Source: Promethearchaeota archaeon
GTDB lineage: Archaea > Asgardarchaeota > Lokiarchaeia > Sigynarchaeales > SOKP01
Assembly (NCBI GenBank): GCA_013375495.1
Contig: JABXKC010000009.1
Location: 38,773 to 102,772 of the forward strand
Direction of reading: 5' to 3'
Length of the DNA stretch: 64,000 nt
Shown: one piece after another, positions 1 to 8,909 of the stretch
Layout of the letters: the number at the start of each line of letters is the position of its first letter
Position numbering within the stretch: position 1 is the first letter of the stretch
The notes under the pieces: model-generated
The model's input: the letters and a program-made list of their open reading frames with translations, nothing else
Told to the model about the DNA's origin: nothing
The model's database searches: none
Translations under genes and position numbers: made by a program

Positions 1-347
1 CTTGAAAAGACTCGATTTCTATTAAGTTTTTCAGGCATTTTTCCTGCTTTTCTCTTCACAGTAAAAACTACGCTTAAAGCAGAGAGAAATATAAAAAGTG
101 ATGGACCTAAAATATCTAGAAACATAAACGCTAATCCGTATACGAAATACCAATCTTCATTCAACTAGACAGCAGCATAATGGGCTAAAATTATGAAGAC
201 TTTTGCAAATCCTTTTACAAAATCAATACTTTCAACTCTTCCTGATGAGGAATAATCTCTAATTTCTTCTATAGGAATATCCTGTTTTAAGTAGTTAATT
301 AGAGTAGGAGAATCAAGATTTTCTTTTTTTTTAGCGTTCGATTCCAT
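1..347 (-). CDS. Acyltransferase-like membrane protein, 5' part only, with an in-frame TAG
   Basis: The reading frame starts at the ATG at 345-347 and runs off the window start. It is broken by one TAG at 165-167 (forward cta). Before the stop it encodes a hydrophilic leader of about 35 residues, then R-VESIDFVKGFAKVF and IILAHYAAV. After the stop the same frame continues as LNEDWYFVYGLAFMF and LDILGPSLFIFLSALS, clearly the next membrane segments of one protein. The R-x-x-x-IDFVKG...H pattern is typical of the first helix of heparan-alpha-glucosaminide N-acetyltransferase-like/DUF1624 membrane acyltransferases. The TAG falls where a residue such as Trp would fit, so a TGG-to-TAG change, a sequencing error or amber readthrough (for example as pyrrolysine) are all possible. 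Family assignment is moderate because only about 115 codons are visible. Confidence 0.5.
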
Positions 348-471
348 AATTTAAATTGTAAGTATTCATCGTTAAAAAGTATGACATTTTTGGAGACACG
401 TAAAAATTATAAAATCATATAACCTTTGAATTTTTAATTCATATATTTCATTAAATCTCTTGAATTAGTTT

Positions 472-2784
472 ATGGTGGATTTTGAAGATTTTCTTAAGTT
501 TATCAAGTCTCAGGATTTTTATTTTGACCAAATATTCCACATTGAAAACATTCCCGAATTGAAGGCTCGCTTTGAAGCTTTAGATAAACCTTTAAGAAAA
601 AGATTAGAACGATGGTTAAATAATAAAGGAATAAATCTTTGGCGACATCAAGCAGAAGCTATAAATTCAATCAGGCAAGGTAATAATACCGTTATAGTTA
701 CATCCACTGCATCAGGTAAATCTTTATGCTATAACTTACCAGTACTAGATCACCTCTTAAACAACGAAAAAGCTACGGCGTTATACCTTTTTCCAACTAA
801 AGCTTTAGCTCGGGACCAATACTCTCAGTTAAAAGAGATTCTTAGCGATACGAACATAAAAGAAAACCGTATTGGCGTTTATGATGGAGATACTGCTCCG
901 GACGAAAAAAGACGAATATTAACAAATGCTAATATAATTATCACTAATCCATACGGTTTACACTTCTATTTACCCTGGTTCAAGCAGAAATGGCGAAGGA
1001 TTTGCACTAATCTAAAATATATTGTACTCGACGAGATTCACATATATAGAGGTATTTTTGGGTCAAATTTTGCCTTGCTCTTAAGACGATTGAAGCGAAT
1101 ACTTGACACATTTGATGTAAAGCCGATTTGGATATTATCAAGCGCGACGATTAATAACGCAAAAGAATTCTGCGAAAAATTAGTTGGCGATGACTTTCTT
1201 GTCGTTGATAAAGACGATTCTCCATCTGGAGCAAAAAAAGTAATTTTATGGGATTTACCATACGATAACGCTTCGGGAAAATATAGATCTGCACATCAAG
1301 AAACCAAGAATTTATTCATTACTCATTTAAAATACAAAAACGGGATACAAACATTAACTTTCACCCTCTCTAGAAAAATGGCTGAATTACAAGCAATATG
1401 GACAAAAAAAGCGCTTCCTATGCTTAAAGACAAAATTAGTAGTTATAGAGCGGGTATTAGTAAAAAAAAAAGAAGAGAAATCGAACAAAATTTTAAGAAT
1501 AAGAGTATCATGGGAGTTAGTTCTACTAACGCTCTAGAATTAGGAATCGACATAGGTTCTCTAGACGCTACAATTAGTTCCGGTTTCCCCGGAACTATAT
1601 CAAGTTTCAGACAACAGATTGGGCGTTCTGGTAGAGGATCTGAATTATCGATTTCAACTTTTATTCCAATGCAAAATCCCTTGGATTTGTTTTATGTTCA
1701 TAATCATGAGAAATTATTCGGAAATATTCAAGAAGAAGTACTAATAACTTTAAAAAATGATTATATTCTAAAAAATCACTTGTGTTGTGCTGCTAAAGAA
1801 ATTCCAATAACTCTCGATGAGTTTAAAAAATTCGGAATTGAAGAAAAGAAATTATTTGAAAGGAGTATTAGCGAATTGGTGTCTGAATCGCTACTGATGA
1901 AACGAATGGATAAATATTATTGGAAAGGAGAATTTTTTCCTAACGAGAAGTTTGGGTTGAACGCACTTTCCTCAAAGAGTTATAAAGTTATTCTTAGACA
2001 AGGTGGATATGAAGAACTTCTAACCGTTGAGGACGAAAGTTACGTATTTCGAGATTTACACCCTGGAGCTGTATACCTATATGAAGCTGAAACTTATGTT
2101 GTGCAAGATTTGGATCTTGACGAAAAAATCGTGTATTTATCTAGGTCCGATGTAGAGTTTTACACTCAATCACTTAAGCATACGGAAATAACTCCACTAG
2201 AAATTCAACTCCAAGATAATACAGGACCAAAAGACTTAATTGAGAAATTCTTTGGTAATGTAAAAGTTGAGCATGAGTATTATTCTTATAAAGTTATAGA
2301 CACACTAACGCAGGAAACTTTGTCTCGACACCCCTTAGATAACATTCCAATTATAGAGTTTGATACCCAAGCGGTTTGGTTTGGAATTCCGTTTGAATAT
2401 CAGAAAGAATTGGAAATGACGGGATTCGATCTGGGGGGTACTATTCACGCGGTTGAGCACGCGATGATAGCAATGGCTCCAGCGTTAGCCCAAATATCGA
2501 GATGGGATTTAGGTGGCGTCTCTATTGATTTCGATCCCGTTAAACAACAACCAGTCATTTATATTTATGATGCTTACAAAGGTGGTATCGGCATTTCCGA
2601 GCAACTATTTTTCAACTTAATCGAATTACTAAACTTATCCTTAAAACTAGTTGAAACCTGTAGCTGTAAGACTGACAATGGTTGTCCAGCTTGTGTCATG
2701 AGCCCTAAATGCGGTAATAATAACGATCCTTTAGATAAGGGGGGAGCAGTTTTCTTGTTAAAAAAACTCCTTAAAAAAGAATAA
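472..2784 (+). CDS. MrfA-like DEAD/DEAH superfamily 2 helicase with C-terminal Cys cluster (DUF1998)
   Basis: ATP-dependent DNA helicase of 770 residues, of the YprA/MrfA type, a family linked to DNA repair in bacteria. Visible motifs: Q-like LWRHQ (56-60), Walker A TSTASGKS (77-84), DEIH box (187-190), SSAT (223-226) and motif VI QQIGRSGRG (381-389). After the two RecA-like domains comes a long C-terminal region ending in cysteines at about 730, 732, 738, 741 and 747, the metal-binding cluster of the DUF1998/MZB domain. The C-terminal GGTIHAVEHAM segment is also typical. The start is the ATG at 472; no ribosome-binding site precedes it, so translation is probably leaderless. It converges on the aldehyde oxidoreductase gene with only 15 bp between stop codons. 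Confidence 0.88.
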   Translation: MVDFEDFLKFIKSQDFYFDQIFHIENIPELKARFEALDKPLRKRLERWLNNKGINLWRHQAEAINSIRQGNNTVIVTSTASGKSLCYNLPVLDHLLNNEKATALYLFPTKALARDQYSQLKEILSDTNIKENRIGVYDGDTAPDEKRRILTNANIIITNPYGLHFYLPWFKQKWRRICTNLKYIVLDEIHIYRGIFGSNFALLLRRLKRILDTFDVKPIWILSSATINNAKEFCEKLVGDDFLVVDKDDSPSGAKKVILWDLPYDNASGKYRSAHQETKNLFITHLKYKNGIQTLTFTLSRKMAELQAIWTKKALPMLKDKISSYRAGISKKKRREIEQNFKNKSIMGVSSTNALELGIDIGSLDATISSGFPGTISSFRQQIGRSGRGSELSISTFIPMQNPLDLFYVHNHEKLFGNIQEEVLITLKNDYILKNHLCCAAKEIPITLDEFKKFGIEEKKLFERSISELVSESLLMKRMDKYYWKGEFFPNEKFGLNALSSKSYKVILRQGGYEELLTVEDESYVFRDLHPGAVYLYEAETYVVQDLDLDEKIVYLSRSDVEFYTQSLKHTEITPLEIQLQDNTGPKDLIEKFFGNVKVEHEYYSYKVIDTLTQETLSRHPLDNIPIIEFDTQAVWFGIPFEYQKELEMTGFDLGGTIHAVEHAMIAMAPALAQISRWDLGGVSIDFDPVKQQPVIYIYDAYKGGIGISEQLFFNLIELLNLSLKLVETCSCKTDNGCPACVMSPKCGNNNDPLDKGGAVFLLKKLLKKE

Positions 2785-2799
2785 AATAGATCTAACTAA

Positions 2800-4635
2800 T
2801 CATATCAGCTTATCTAATCCTAACTGTTTAAGCTTTTTATTGCTTGGCTTTCCCGTGTCTAATTCCCAGTCACGAAAATTGTAAAAAAGATTCTTAAGTT
2901 TTTCAAAATCGGGAGACTTTCCTGCAGAACCACCACTATTAAAGGGTTTTGTCAAAATACGAGGTAATCGGTCATCTTTGGGAGTTAAGCCCATTTTAAT
3001 GTTAAATAGTCGCTTTAAATTTGCTATTCTCTCTCCATATAATTTTACTTCCTCAAGACCAAATTTGATTCCAGTCGCTTCTTGTATTAGTTCGGCGTTT
3101 TGAGATGGTAAAGGATTACAGAAAGAGCACATGATCATTGAGCTATACAACGCTCTATAATCCATTAATAAAGAACAAACTTCTGCCATTTCTTCCCCGT
3201 CTTGATATCTATCAATGTTTCGAATTCCAATTTCTTCTAAAGGGACCCCAATTAACACGTAATAGGCATCTAATAAATTATGAGATGGACCCTTTGATCC
3301 AATACCATATGCTAGTGCCATACCATAATTGGAACGAAGATCGTGATAAGTAACCTCTAAATTATTAACAGAGGCAATTTCTTCCTCAGATATATTAAAC
3401 TTTTTTGCTAAGAAGTTAGATCCTTCCGCTAATATTTTACCAATTCCTTCCTTGAATACGATTTTATCCAATAACTCTTCAATAAATTTAGTATTACCCC
3501 ATTCAGGTTTCAATCCGTCGATATCATCAGTTGTTATATTTCCTTGTTCGAAATGGTACGTTAAACAAGAAATAATACCTCCAGAACTTATAGTATCAAT
3601 ACCATAATCAAAACATTTTTTATTGATGTGAACGATCCATTCCAAATTGTCATTTAAATTTAATGCTCCATAAGATACAATAGTTTCATATTCTGGACCT
3701 TCTATTTCGTCTGTTTTGTACATCCCTTCTTTAACAGCAACCCTTCTACCGCATCCAATAACACAAGAGTGGCAAAATCTATTTGTTACTAAAATTGTTT
3801 CAGCCATCGTTGCCCCGGAGATTTTAGCTGCACCATCCCATTGAGGTTGACTAAAATATTTAATTGGGAGTTCTCCCGTCATGTTATACATATCCAACGC
3901 ACCAGAGGTCCCTAATGCTCCCAGAACCTGAGAAGCGAACGACGACTTTACGTAGTCTCTTGCATTAATTATTGCTTTTCTTAATTCTTCTTGATTTGAT
4001 ACTTCCAATTTAATTTTAGTTCCCTTAACAAGTATTGCCTTCAGTTTTTTTGAACCTAATATAGCACCCATCCCAGTTCTTCCCGCAGCTCTTTGTTCGG
4101 AAACAATATTCGCATATCTTACGAGATTTTCACCTGCTTGACCGATACAGGCAATTTTAGCCTTCTTGTCTCCAAAAATTTCTTTTAATTTTTCAGTAGT
4201 ATAAAATGTCCCTCTTCCCCAAAATATTTTAGCGTCTTTGAGTTGAACCTCGTTGTCATTAACTTCTAAATAAACAGGTTCTTTTGACCTACCGGTTATT
4301 ATGATTCCATCGTATCCCGCTTTTTTAATCTCGGCACCAAACCAGCTCCCGCAATTTGATTCCCCCCAAATACCTGTATAGGGTGATTTTGAACAGACGA
4401 CCCATCTTCCCGTATTAGGAGCAAAAGTACCATTTAAAGGACCAGTCATTATCATAACTATATTTTCTGGAGAAAGAGGATCGGTTTCTCTGCTTATTTT
4501 ATCGTATAAATAACGACAAGCGTATCCCGCCCCGCCTAAAAAGTCTTTTGCGATATCCTCTCTAATAGGATCAACCGAAATGTGCCTTTTTGTTAAGTCT
4601 ATTTTTAATAATTGACCTCTAAAACCTCCTAATAT
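2800..4635 (-). CDS. aor: Tungsten-containing aldehyde:ferredoxin oxidoreductase
   Basis: Oxidises aldehydes to carboxylates with ferredoxin as electron acceptor, using a tungstopterin and one 4Fe-4S cluster; cytoplasmic. Seen: the N-terminal domain with TGPLNGTFAPNTGRW and ITGRSKEP, the pterin-domain motif AAGRTGMGAILGSKKLKA, the cluster ligands C-x2-C-x3-C in RFCHSCVIGCGRR, and a later MCSFCNP that probably supplies the fourth cysteine. From the first ATG (4453-4455) the protein is only 551 residues and lacks the usual beginning. The frame stays open upstream for about 60 codons and encodes GGFRGQLLKIDLT, exactly the family N-terminus. No ATG, GTG or TTG occurs there. The TGA at 4642-4644 bounds the frame, so I place the start at ATA 4633-4635 (ATT 4636-4638 is the alternative). 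Full length is then about 611 residues, normal for the family. Confidence 0.9.
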   Translation of the reverse strand: MLGGFRGQLLKIDLTKRHISVDPIREDIAKDFLGGAGYACRYLYDKISRETDPLSPENIVMIMTGPLNGTFAPNTGRWVVCSKSPYTGIWGESNCGSWFGAEIKKAGYDGIIITGRSKEPVYLEVNDNEVQLKDAKIFWGRGTFYTTEKLKEIFGDKKAKIACIGQAGENLVRYANIVSEQRAAGRTGMGAILGSKKLKAILVKGTKIKLEVSNQEELRKAIINARDYVKSSFASQVLGALGTSGALDMYNMTGELPIKYFSQPQWDGAAKISGATMAETILVTNRFCHSCVIGCGRRVAVKEGMYKTDEIEGPEYETIVSYGALNLNDNLEWIVHINKKCFDYGIDTISSGGIISCLTYHFEQGNITTDDIDGLKPEWGNTKFIEELLDKIVFKEGIGKILAEGSNFLAKKFNISEEEIASVNNLEVTYHDLRSNYGMALAYGIGSKGPSHNLLDAYYVLIGVPLEEIGIRNIDRYQDGEEMAEVCSLLMDYRALYSSMIMCSFCNPLPSQNAELIQEATGIKFGLEEVKLYGERIANLKRLFNIKMGLTPKDDRLPRILTKPFNSGGSAGKSPDFEKLKNLFYNFRDWELDTGKPSNKKLKQLGLDKLI

Positions 4636-4645
4636 AATAAATCAC
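4633..4645 (-). promoter_or_regulatory. Ribosome-binding site and non-canonical ATA/ATT start of the aldehyde oxidoreductase
   Basis: On the minus strand GTGAT (4641-4645) is followed by five bases and then ATA (4633-4635), the second codon after the in-frame stop. GTGAT matches part of the archaeal anti-Shine-Dalgarno target GGAGGTGATC. No standard start codon lies between the stop and codon 60, while the encoded protein already resembles the family from the third codon. The choice between ATA and ATT is inference. Confidence 0.5.
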
Positions 4646-4846
4646 TTCAAGGAAAATAAATTTTATAATTTGGATACTAAAACGCAATTTTAGTTTATCT
4701 TTTTTACCCTTTATCTTTATAAATAAAAAAAGAAGCTATTACAAAAATTCTAAAAATTTATATATTCTCTTTCAGTATTCCTTCAGTATTACTTTTATAA
4801 ATCATTAATACAATTTTTTTTAAACAGAAAAAATATTATAGTAAAT

Positions 4847-5347
4847 ATGAAGAAAAATCTTGATTTAAAGTGGACCGATCTTGTGTCTCCTACGATGGCA
4901 CCCGATGATTACCTCAGAGAATTCGGAGAAAAAATAAAATACAACTATAAAGTTTACGAACCAAAAGCTGAAAAATTAAAAGAGATTAAAGAGATTATAA
5001 AAATTAAAAATGAAAAGTTAAAAATAGTAGCTTTAGGGGCTGATTGGTGTCCAGATTGCCACAAAAACGTACCACGCATGATCAAACTTATAAAACGCAT
5101 GAAAACAAACGATATTGAGCTTCGCATCTTGTACGGTATAATGGTTAATGCTTTACATAAACCAGGAGAGACATTATGGCATAAAAAAAGGTCTCCTCCT
5201 GAAGCGGTAAACCCTAAGTTTGAGTTAGAAGCGATTCCAACCTTCTATTTCTTTAATAAGAATGGTGAATATTTAGGACAGATTAAAGAACATCCCAAAG
5301 AAACCATCGAAGAAGATACTCTTGAAATAATTAAAGAAAATCTATAA
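4847..5347 (+). CDS. Thioredoxin-like protein with WCPDC active site
   Basis: Predicted cytoplasmic thiol-disulfide protein of 166 residues. The thioredoxin-fold core holds ALGADWCPDCHKN, with the redox pair at Cys68 and Cys71 (CPDC). EAIPTFYFF near residue 135 contains the cis-proline opposite the active site. About 55 charged, helical residues precede the fold, which is longer than in plain thioredoxins (around 105 residues). No signal peptide is visible. The start is the first ATG, with no ribosome-binding site; an AT-rich TATA-like stretch (atttatata near 4757) lies upstream. It is transcribed divergently from the aldehyde oxidoreductase. The physiological partner is unknown. Confidence 0.75.
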   Translation: MKKNLDLKWTDLVSPTMAPDDYLREFGEKIKYNYKVYEPKAEKLKEIKEIIKIKNEKLKIVALGADWCPDCHKNVPRMIKLIKRMKTNDIELRILYGIMVNALHKPGETLWHKKRSPPEAVNPKFELEAIPTFYFFNKNGEYLGQIKEHPKETIEEDTLEIIKENL

Positions 5348-5434
5348 TAATTCTTTTTTAATTTTTCACTCTACTTCTCTTAAGCCTTTTATCAAGAATC
5401 AAGATTTATATTAGTAGGTCAATATATTATCTTT

Positions 5435-7483
5435 ATGTCGAAATTAAATGTCAAAAAGGTCATAATTTTTAAGCATGGAGTTTCCTATTACATTCTCGAG
5501 GGAAGTGTGAAGGGACTTGATACTTTTGAGTTAGAGTTTAAAATAGACGAAATGGATGATGTGTTAAAATCGCTCTTTGTTTTAGATACCAGCGAAAAAG
5601 GTTATATAAGCTCGATATCCTATGATGCAGCTTTAGATACTTCTCAACTCTTAAAATCTATTATGTTGGACATTCCAGATAGAGACTCTTTTTCCTCGTT
5701 AATTACTCAAATAAAAGGAGCAAGAATTAATCTAGCGATTACTGGAAAAGAATCTATATCGGGAACGATAATGGGAATAGAAGAATTTGAAAAAATGAGC
5801 AAAAATGATAAAATTGTTGAAAAATTGTTAATTATTCTCAAGGATGATGATGTAATTTCCAAAATAAATTTCACTGATATTAAATCTTTGGATATCATAA
5901 ATGAAGATATTAAGAAAGATCTCAAATTTTTTCTCGATACCGTTATATCGGGGAAAAAGCAGGACGCAAAAAAAATTGTAATAAACTGCGAATCTGGAGG
6001 AAACGATGAGGTTGAAAGAATCATTTTTGTCTATTATATTCGAGAAAGTCCAATATGGAAAACCTCATATCGTTTAATAATGAGCAAGGAGCAAGCACTG
6101 GAAGAAAAATGTCTACTTTCTGGCTGGAGCCTTATTGAAAACACTACTAATCAAGATTGGGAGGATGTTGAGTTATCCTTAGTTGCGGGAATGCCCGTTT
6201 CTTTTAAATACGAATTTTATCGACCTATATTTATTCAACGTCCAGTAATCCGTCCCCCGAAGGTTCTAAGCGTAAGACCTACTGAAATCGAAGAGGGCCT
6301 TGAAATGGAAAAATACAAAGATTACGCTATGTCAGAAATGGAAGCCAAACCGAGTGCAATGAGAAAAAGAGGTAAAGTAGCTCTAAGGGGAGCCCCCCCA
6401 CCTGCACCTGCAGGAGCAATAGGATATGGTGGTATGCAAAGTGTTATGTCAGACGACGCTTTACTTGATAAAGTAAAATCCCAAACAAAAATACAAACCA
6501 AAGACTTAGGGGAATTATTTGAGTATAATATATCAAACCTAGTTTCGATAAAAAGAAAACAATCCGCTTTAGTTCCTATTTTAACAGAATCTATAAAGGC
6601 AAGACGCGTTTTATTATACAACAAAAACGAATACGATAGAAATCCGAACGCTTGTCTCGAAATCACAAATAATACCAATTTAACGCTTGAAAGAGGGCCA
6701 GTTACTATAATTTATGACGATAATTTAGCCGGGGAAGCGATAATCCCTTTTCTAAACAAAGAGGATACTCGACTATTGAATTACGCCGTCGAACAGGCAG
6801 TAATAATAACCCACGAGGCTAATTCTGAAAGCTCAAGTGTACACAAAATAACTATTGGAAGTGGATATTCCTACGAATATTATTACACAAACCTCATGAC
6901 GACCTATAAAATTAATAATAAAACAAACGAAGAAAAAGAGCTTTATTTAGACCATCCTAAAACCCATGGATATAAATTTATCGAAAAACCTATCGAACCC
7001 GAAGAAACTCCGAATTATTGGCGCTTTAAGATCACATTGAAACCTAAGGACGCAATTACATTTAAAATAAAAGAACAACGCGAAGATTATTCAAGCTATT
7101 ACATAAGAAACTGGTCGAAAGATGATATTTTAAAACGAGTAGGGTTTTATGTTAAGCAGAAATTTATTAACGAAAAGCTTGAAGCTCAATTAAAAGAAAT
7201 CGCAGAGCAAATACAGACTTTAAATGATAAAACAAATCAGAGAGAAAAATTATACGAGGAGAGAGATGGGATGTCAGACGAACAATCAAGGCTGAGAGAA
7301 AACATATCTGTACTAGGAGACGATAACCAATCTATGACTTTAAAAGAACGATATGTTAAAAAATTAAACGACCAAGAGAGTAGATTCGAAAAAATTTCTG
7401 CAGAGATGAAAAAACTCGACAAAGAAATTGATTCTCTGAACAAAACCATTGAAAATCAATTGAATAAATTAAAAGCTAAATAA
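5435..7483 (+). CDS. DUF4139 domain protein with C-terminal coiled coil
   Basis: A 682-residue protein of the DUF4139/mucoidy-inhibitor-like family, whose biochemical role is not established. The N-terminus (KVIIFKHGVSYYILEGSV) and the central part (SPIWKTSYRLIM; LSGWSLIENTTNQDWEDVELSLVAGMP) are characteristic of the family. A low-complexity GAPPPAPAGAIGYGG linker at about 312-330 separates the central domain from a second beta-rich region (EITNNTNLTLERGPVTI). The last about 110 residues (from about 570) form a charged heptad-type coiled coil. No signal peptide or membrane segment is seen, so it is probably cytoplasmic. It stands alone between intergenic AT-rich stretches, starting at the first ATG. 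Confidence 0.72.
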   Translation: MSKLNVKKVIIFKHGVSYYILEGSVKGLDTFELEFKIDEMDDVLKSLFVLDTSEKGYISSISYDAALDTSQLLKSIMLDIPDRDSFSSLITQIKGARINLAITGKESISGTIMGIEEFEKMSKNDKIVEKLLIILKDDDVISKINFTDIKSLDIINEDIKKDLKFFLDTVISGKKQDAKKIVINCESGGNDEVERIIFVYYIRESPIWKTSYRLIMSKEQALEEKCLLSGWSLIENTTNQDWEDVELSLVAGMPVSFKYEFYRPIFIQRPVIRPPKVLSVRPTEIEEGLEMEKYKDYAMSEMEAKPSAMRKRGKVALRGAPPPAPAGAIGYGGMQSVMSDDALLDKVKSQTKIQTKDLGELFEYNISNLVSIKRKQSALVPILTESIKARRVLLYNKNEYDRNPNACLEITNNTNLTLERGPVTIIYDDNLAGEAIIPFLNKEDTRLLNYAVEQAVIITHEANSESSSVHKITIGSGYSYEYYYTNLMTTYKINNKTNEEKELYLDHPKTHGYKFIEKPIEPEETPNYWRFKITLKPKDAITFKIKEQREDYSSYYIRNWSKDDILKRVGFYVKQKFINEKLEAQLKEIAEQIQTLNDKTNQREKLYEERDGMSDEQSRLRENISVLGDDNQSMTLKERYVKKLNDQESRFEKISAEMKKLDKEIDSLNKTIENQLNKLKAK

Positions 7484-7603
7484 AAAGCTTTAAAACTTCA
7501 AATTTTCTTTTTTATTACAACATTTATAAGTTTCTAAATGATAAAAAAAAATAAATTAAACCAAAAATAATATCTTAAATTGTTATTTTAAAAGGTGTGA
7601 AAT

Positions 7604-7816
7604 ATGAGTATTGATGATCTCCAAGATCAAGTTGAAAAATTAAAAGATGAAATGGACCAACTCGAAGAAGTTTGTGACACCCTTCCTGAATGTTCTGAGG
7701 ATGACGCATGTGAAACATGCAAAACATACAAAAAAATTGATGCCCTTAATGACCAAATCGAAGAACTAGAAGAGAAAATCGAATCCTTAATGGGTGACGA
7801 TGAAGACGACGATTAA
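7604..7816 (+). CDS. Small acidic four-cysteine coiled-coil protein
   Basis: A 70-residue acidic protein. Residues 1-25 and 46-65 are heptad-rich helices (DDLQDQVEKLKDEMDQLEE; KIDALNDQIEELEEKIESL). Between them lie four cysteines spaced C-x5-C-x5-C-x2-C (VCDTLPECSEDDACETC), followed by an Asp-rich tail. Such a helical hairpin with a Cys4 turn could bind zinc or another metal. The start is the ATG at 7604, preceded by AGGTGTGA as ribosome-binding site. I do not recognise the family. The protein at 52686-52994 carries the same Cys4 spacing and flanking residues, so the two form a small family in this genome. The gene is monocistronic. Confidence 0.75.
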   Translation: MSIDDLQDQVEKLKDEMDQLEEVCDTLPECSEDDACETCKTYKKIDALNDQIEELEEKIESLMGDDEDDD

Positions 7817-7834
7817 TTTTTAAAAGACCTTTTT

Positions 7835-8749
7835 TTATTTTATTTTTCCTTTTTTTAAACTCTTTAATTCCTTTATAACTAAAACAACTCCCTTTTCTAA
7901 TGTTGTTTTGGGAGAAAATCCAATTTTCTTTCTTGCCTTCTCAGGATCCGCGTAAAATTTATTGACATCGTAAGATCTAGATTTCGTGTATTTAACTCTA
8001 CTCGAGCTTCTCGTTTTTTGAATAATAATTTCCGCTAATTCTTTTAATGACACTGGAACTCCTGTAGATAGATTAAAATCGTCAAATAAGTGCGAATTCC
8101 TCTCTATTTCTTGAATAGTACCCCAAATTCCCTGAATTGTATCTGAAATATAAGTGAAATCAAATATTTCTTCTCCCGAACCATTAATTACCAGATCTTC
8201 TCCATTGAAAGCGTGCAATATAAATTTAGGAATAACTCTATCCAAATGGTCATTGATTCCAGTGTACACGTTTGAAAACCTTAGCACCCTTATTTTTAAT
8301 CCATAATTTTCTACATAGACTTTGCAAAGTTCTTCTCCAGATAATTTAGAAACCCCATAGACATTAATAGCTTTACGATTTGAAGTTTCTACAACTGGTA
8401 AATTTAGGGGTTCTCCATAAACCTCTCTCGAAGACCCAAATATCACCCATGGATGTTTATCTTCAGAAATAAGTGTTCTAGCAGATTCAAGTACGTTGAT
8501 GATTCCTCCTATATTAGTATTGATGCACTCTAAAGGATTTTCGTGAGCAATTTTTACTCTACTTACTGCTGCTAGATGAATGATTCCATCCACACCTATA
8601 ACTTTAGTTTGTAAAGCTGAAAAATCTCTGACATCATCCAATTGATTCTCTTTTATATCGTATGTAACGATTTCTATAAATTTTTCTTCTAGTAATCGTT
8701 TTAAGGCAGAACCAATGAAACCTGAGCTTCCAGTTATTAAAATTTTCAT
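7835..8749 (-). CDS. NAD-dependent sugar-nucleotide epimerase/dehydratase
   Basis: Extended short-chain dehydrogenase of 304 residues, likely acting on an NDP-sugar for glycan or S-layer synthesis in the cytoplasm. Seen: Rossmann motif TGSSGFIGSAL (residues 6-16), the D-V-R-D segment after strand 3, IHLAAVSR, and the catalytic Y-x3-K in VYGVSKLSGEELC, with GSSREVYGE supplying the Ser region. The substrate-binding part has RVLRFSNVYTG. The start is the ATG giving MKILITG, where the family normally begins. UDP-glucose 4-epimerase-like function is the closest guess, but the substrate cannot be read from sequence. Convergent with the four-cysteine protein gene. Confidence 0.85.
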   Translation of the reverse strand: MKILITGSSGFIGSALKRLLEEKFIEIVTYDIKENQLDDVRDFSALQTKVIGVDGIIHLAAVSRVKIAHENPLECINTNIGGIINVLESARTLISEDKHPWVIFGSSREVYGEPLNLPVVETSNRKAINVYGVSKLSGEELCKVYVENYGLKIRVLRFSNVYTGINDHLDRVIPKFILHAFNGEDLVINGSGEEIFDFTYISDTIQGIWGTIQEIERNSHLFDDFNLSTGVPVSLKELAEIIIQKTRSSSRVKYTKSRSYDVNKFYADPEKARKKIGFSPKTTLEKGVVLVIKELKSLKKGKIK

Positions 8750-8909
8750 ACTATTATTAAATAACCTGGATATTAATTAAGATTTAACATATCTCTTAGT
8801 TGTTTTGAATTAATATAGATAGTTATTTGAAAAAAAGGTTAAAATAGAAAATTGTATTCTCCATTTTGTATTTAATTAATTTAAAATCATAAAAGGTTGT
8901 GAAATTAAA

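Noticed and set aside
165..167. General reassignment of TAG to an amino acid in this genome
   Set aside because: Genes at 10205 and 17155 end in TAG at the length expected for their families, so TAG works as a stop at least there.
3138..3353. Plus-strand frame of 71 codons inside the aldehyde oxidoreductase gene
   Set aside because: It lies fully antisense to a conserved gene, has no ribosome-binding site and no recognisable protein character. The same holds for the other frames overlapping conserved genes.
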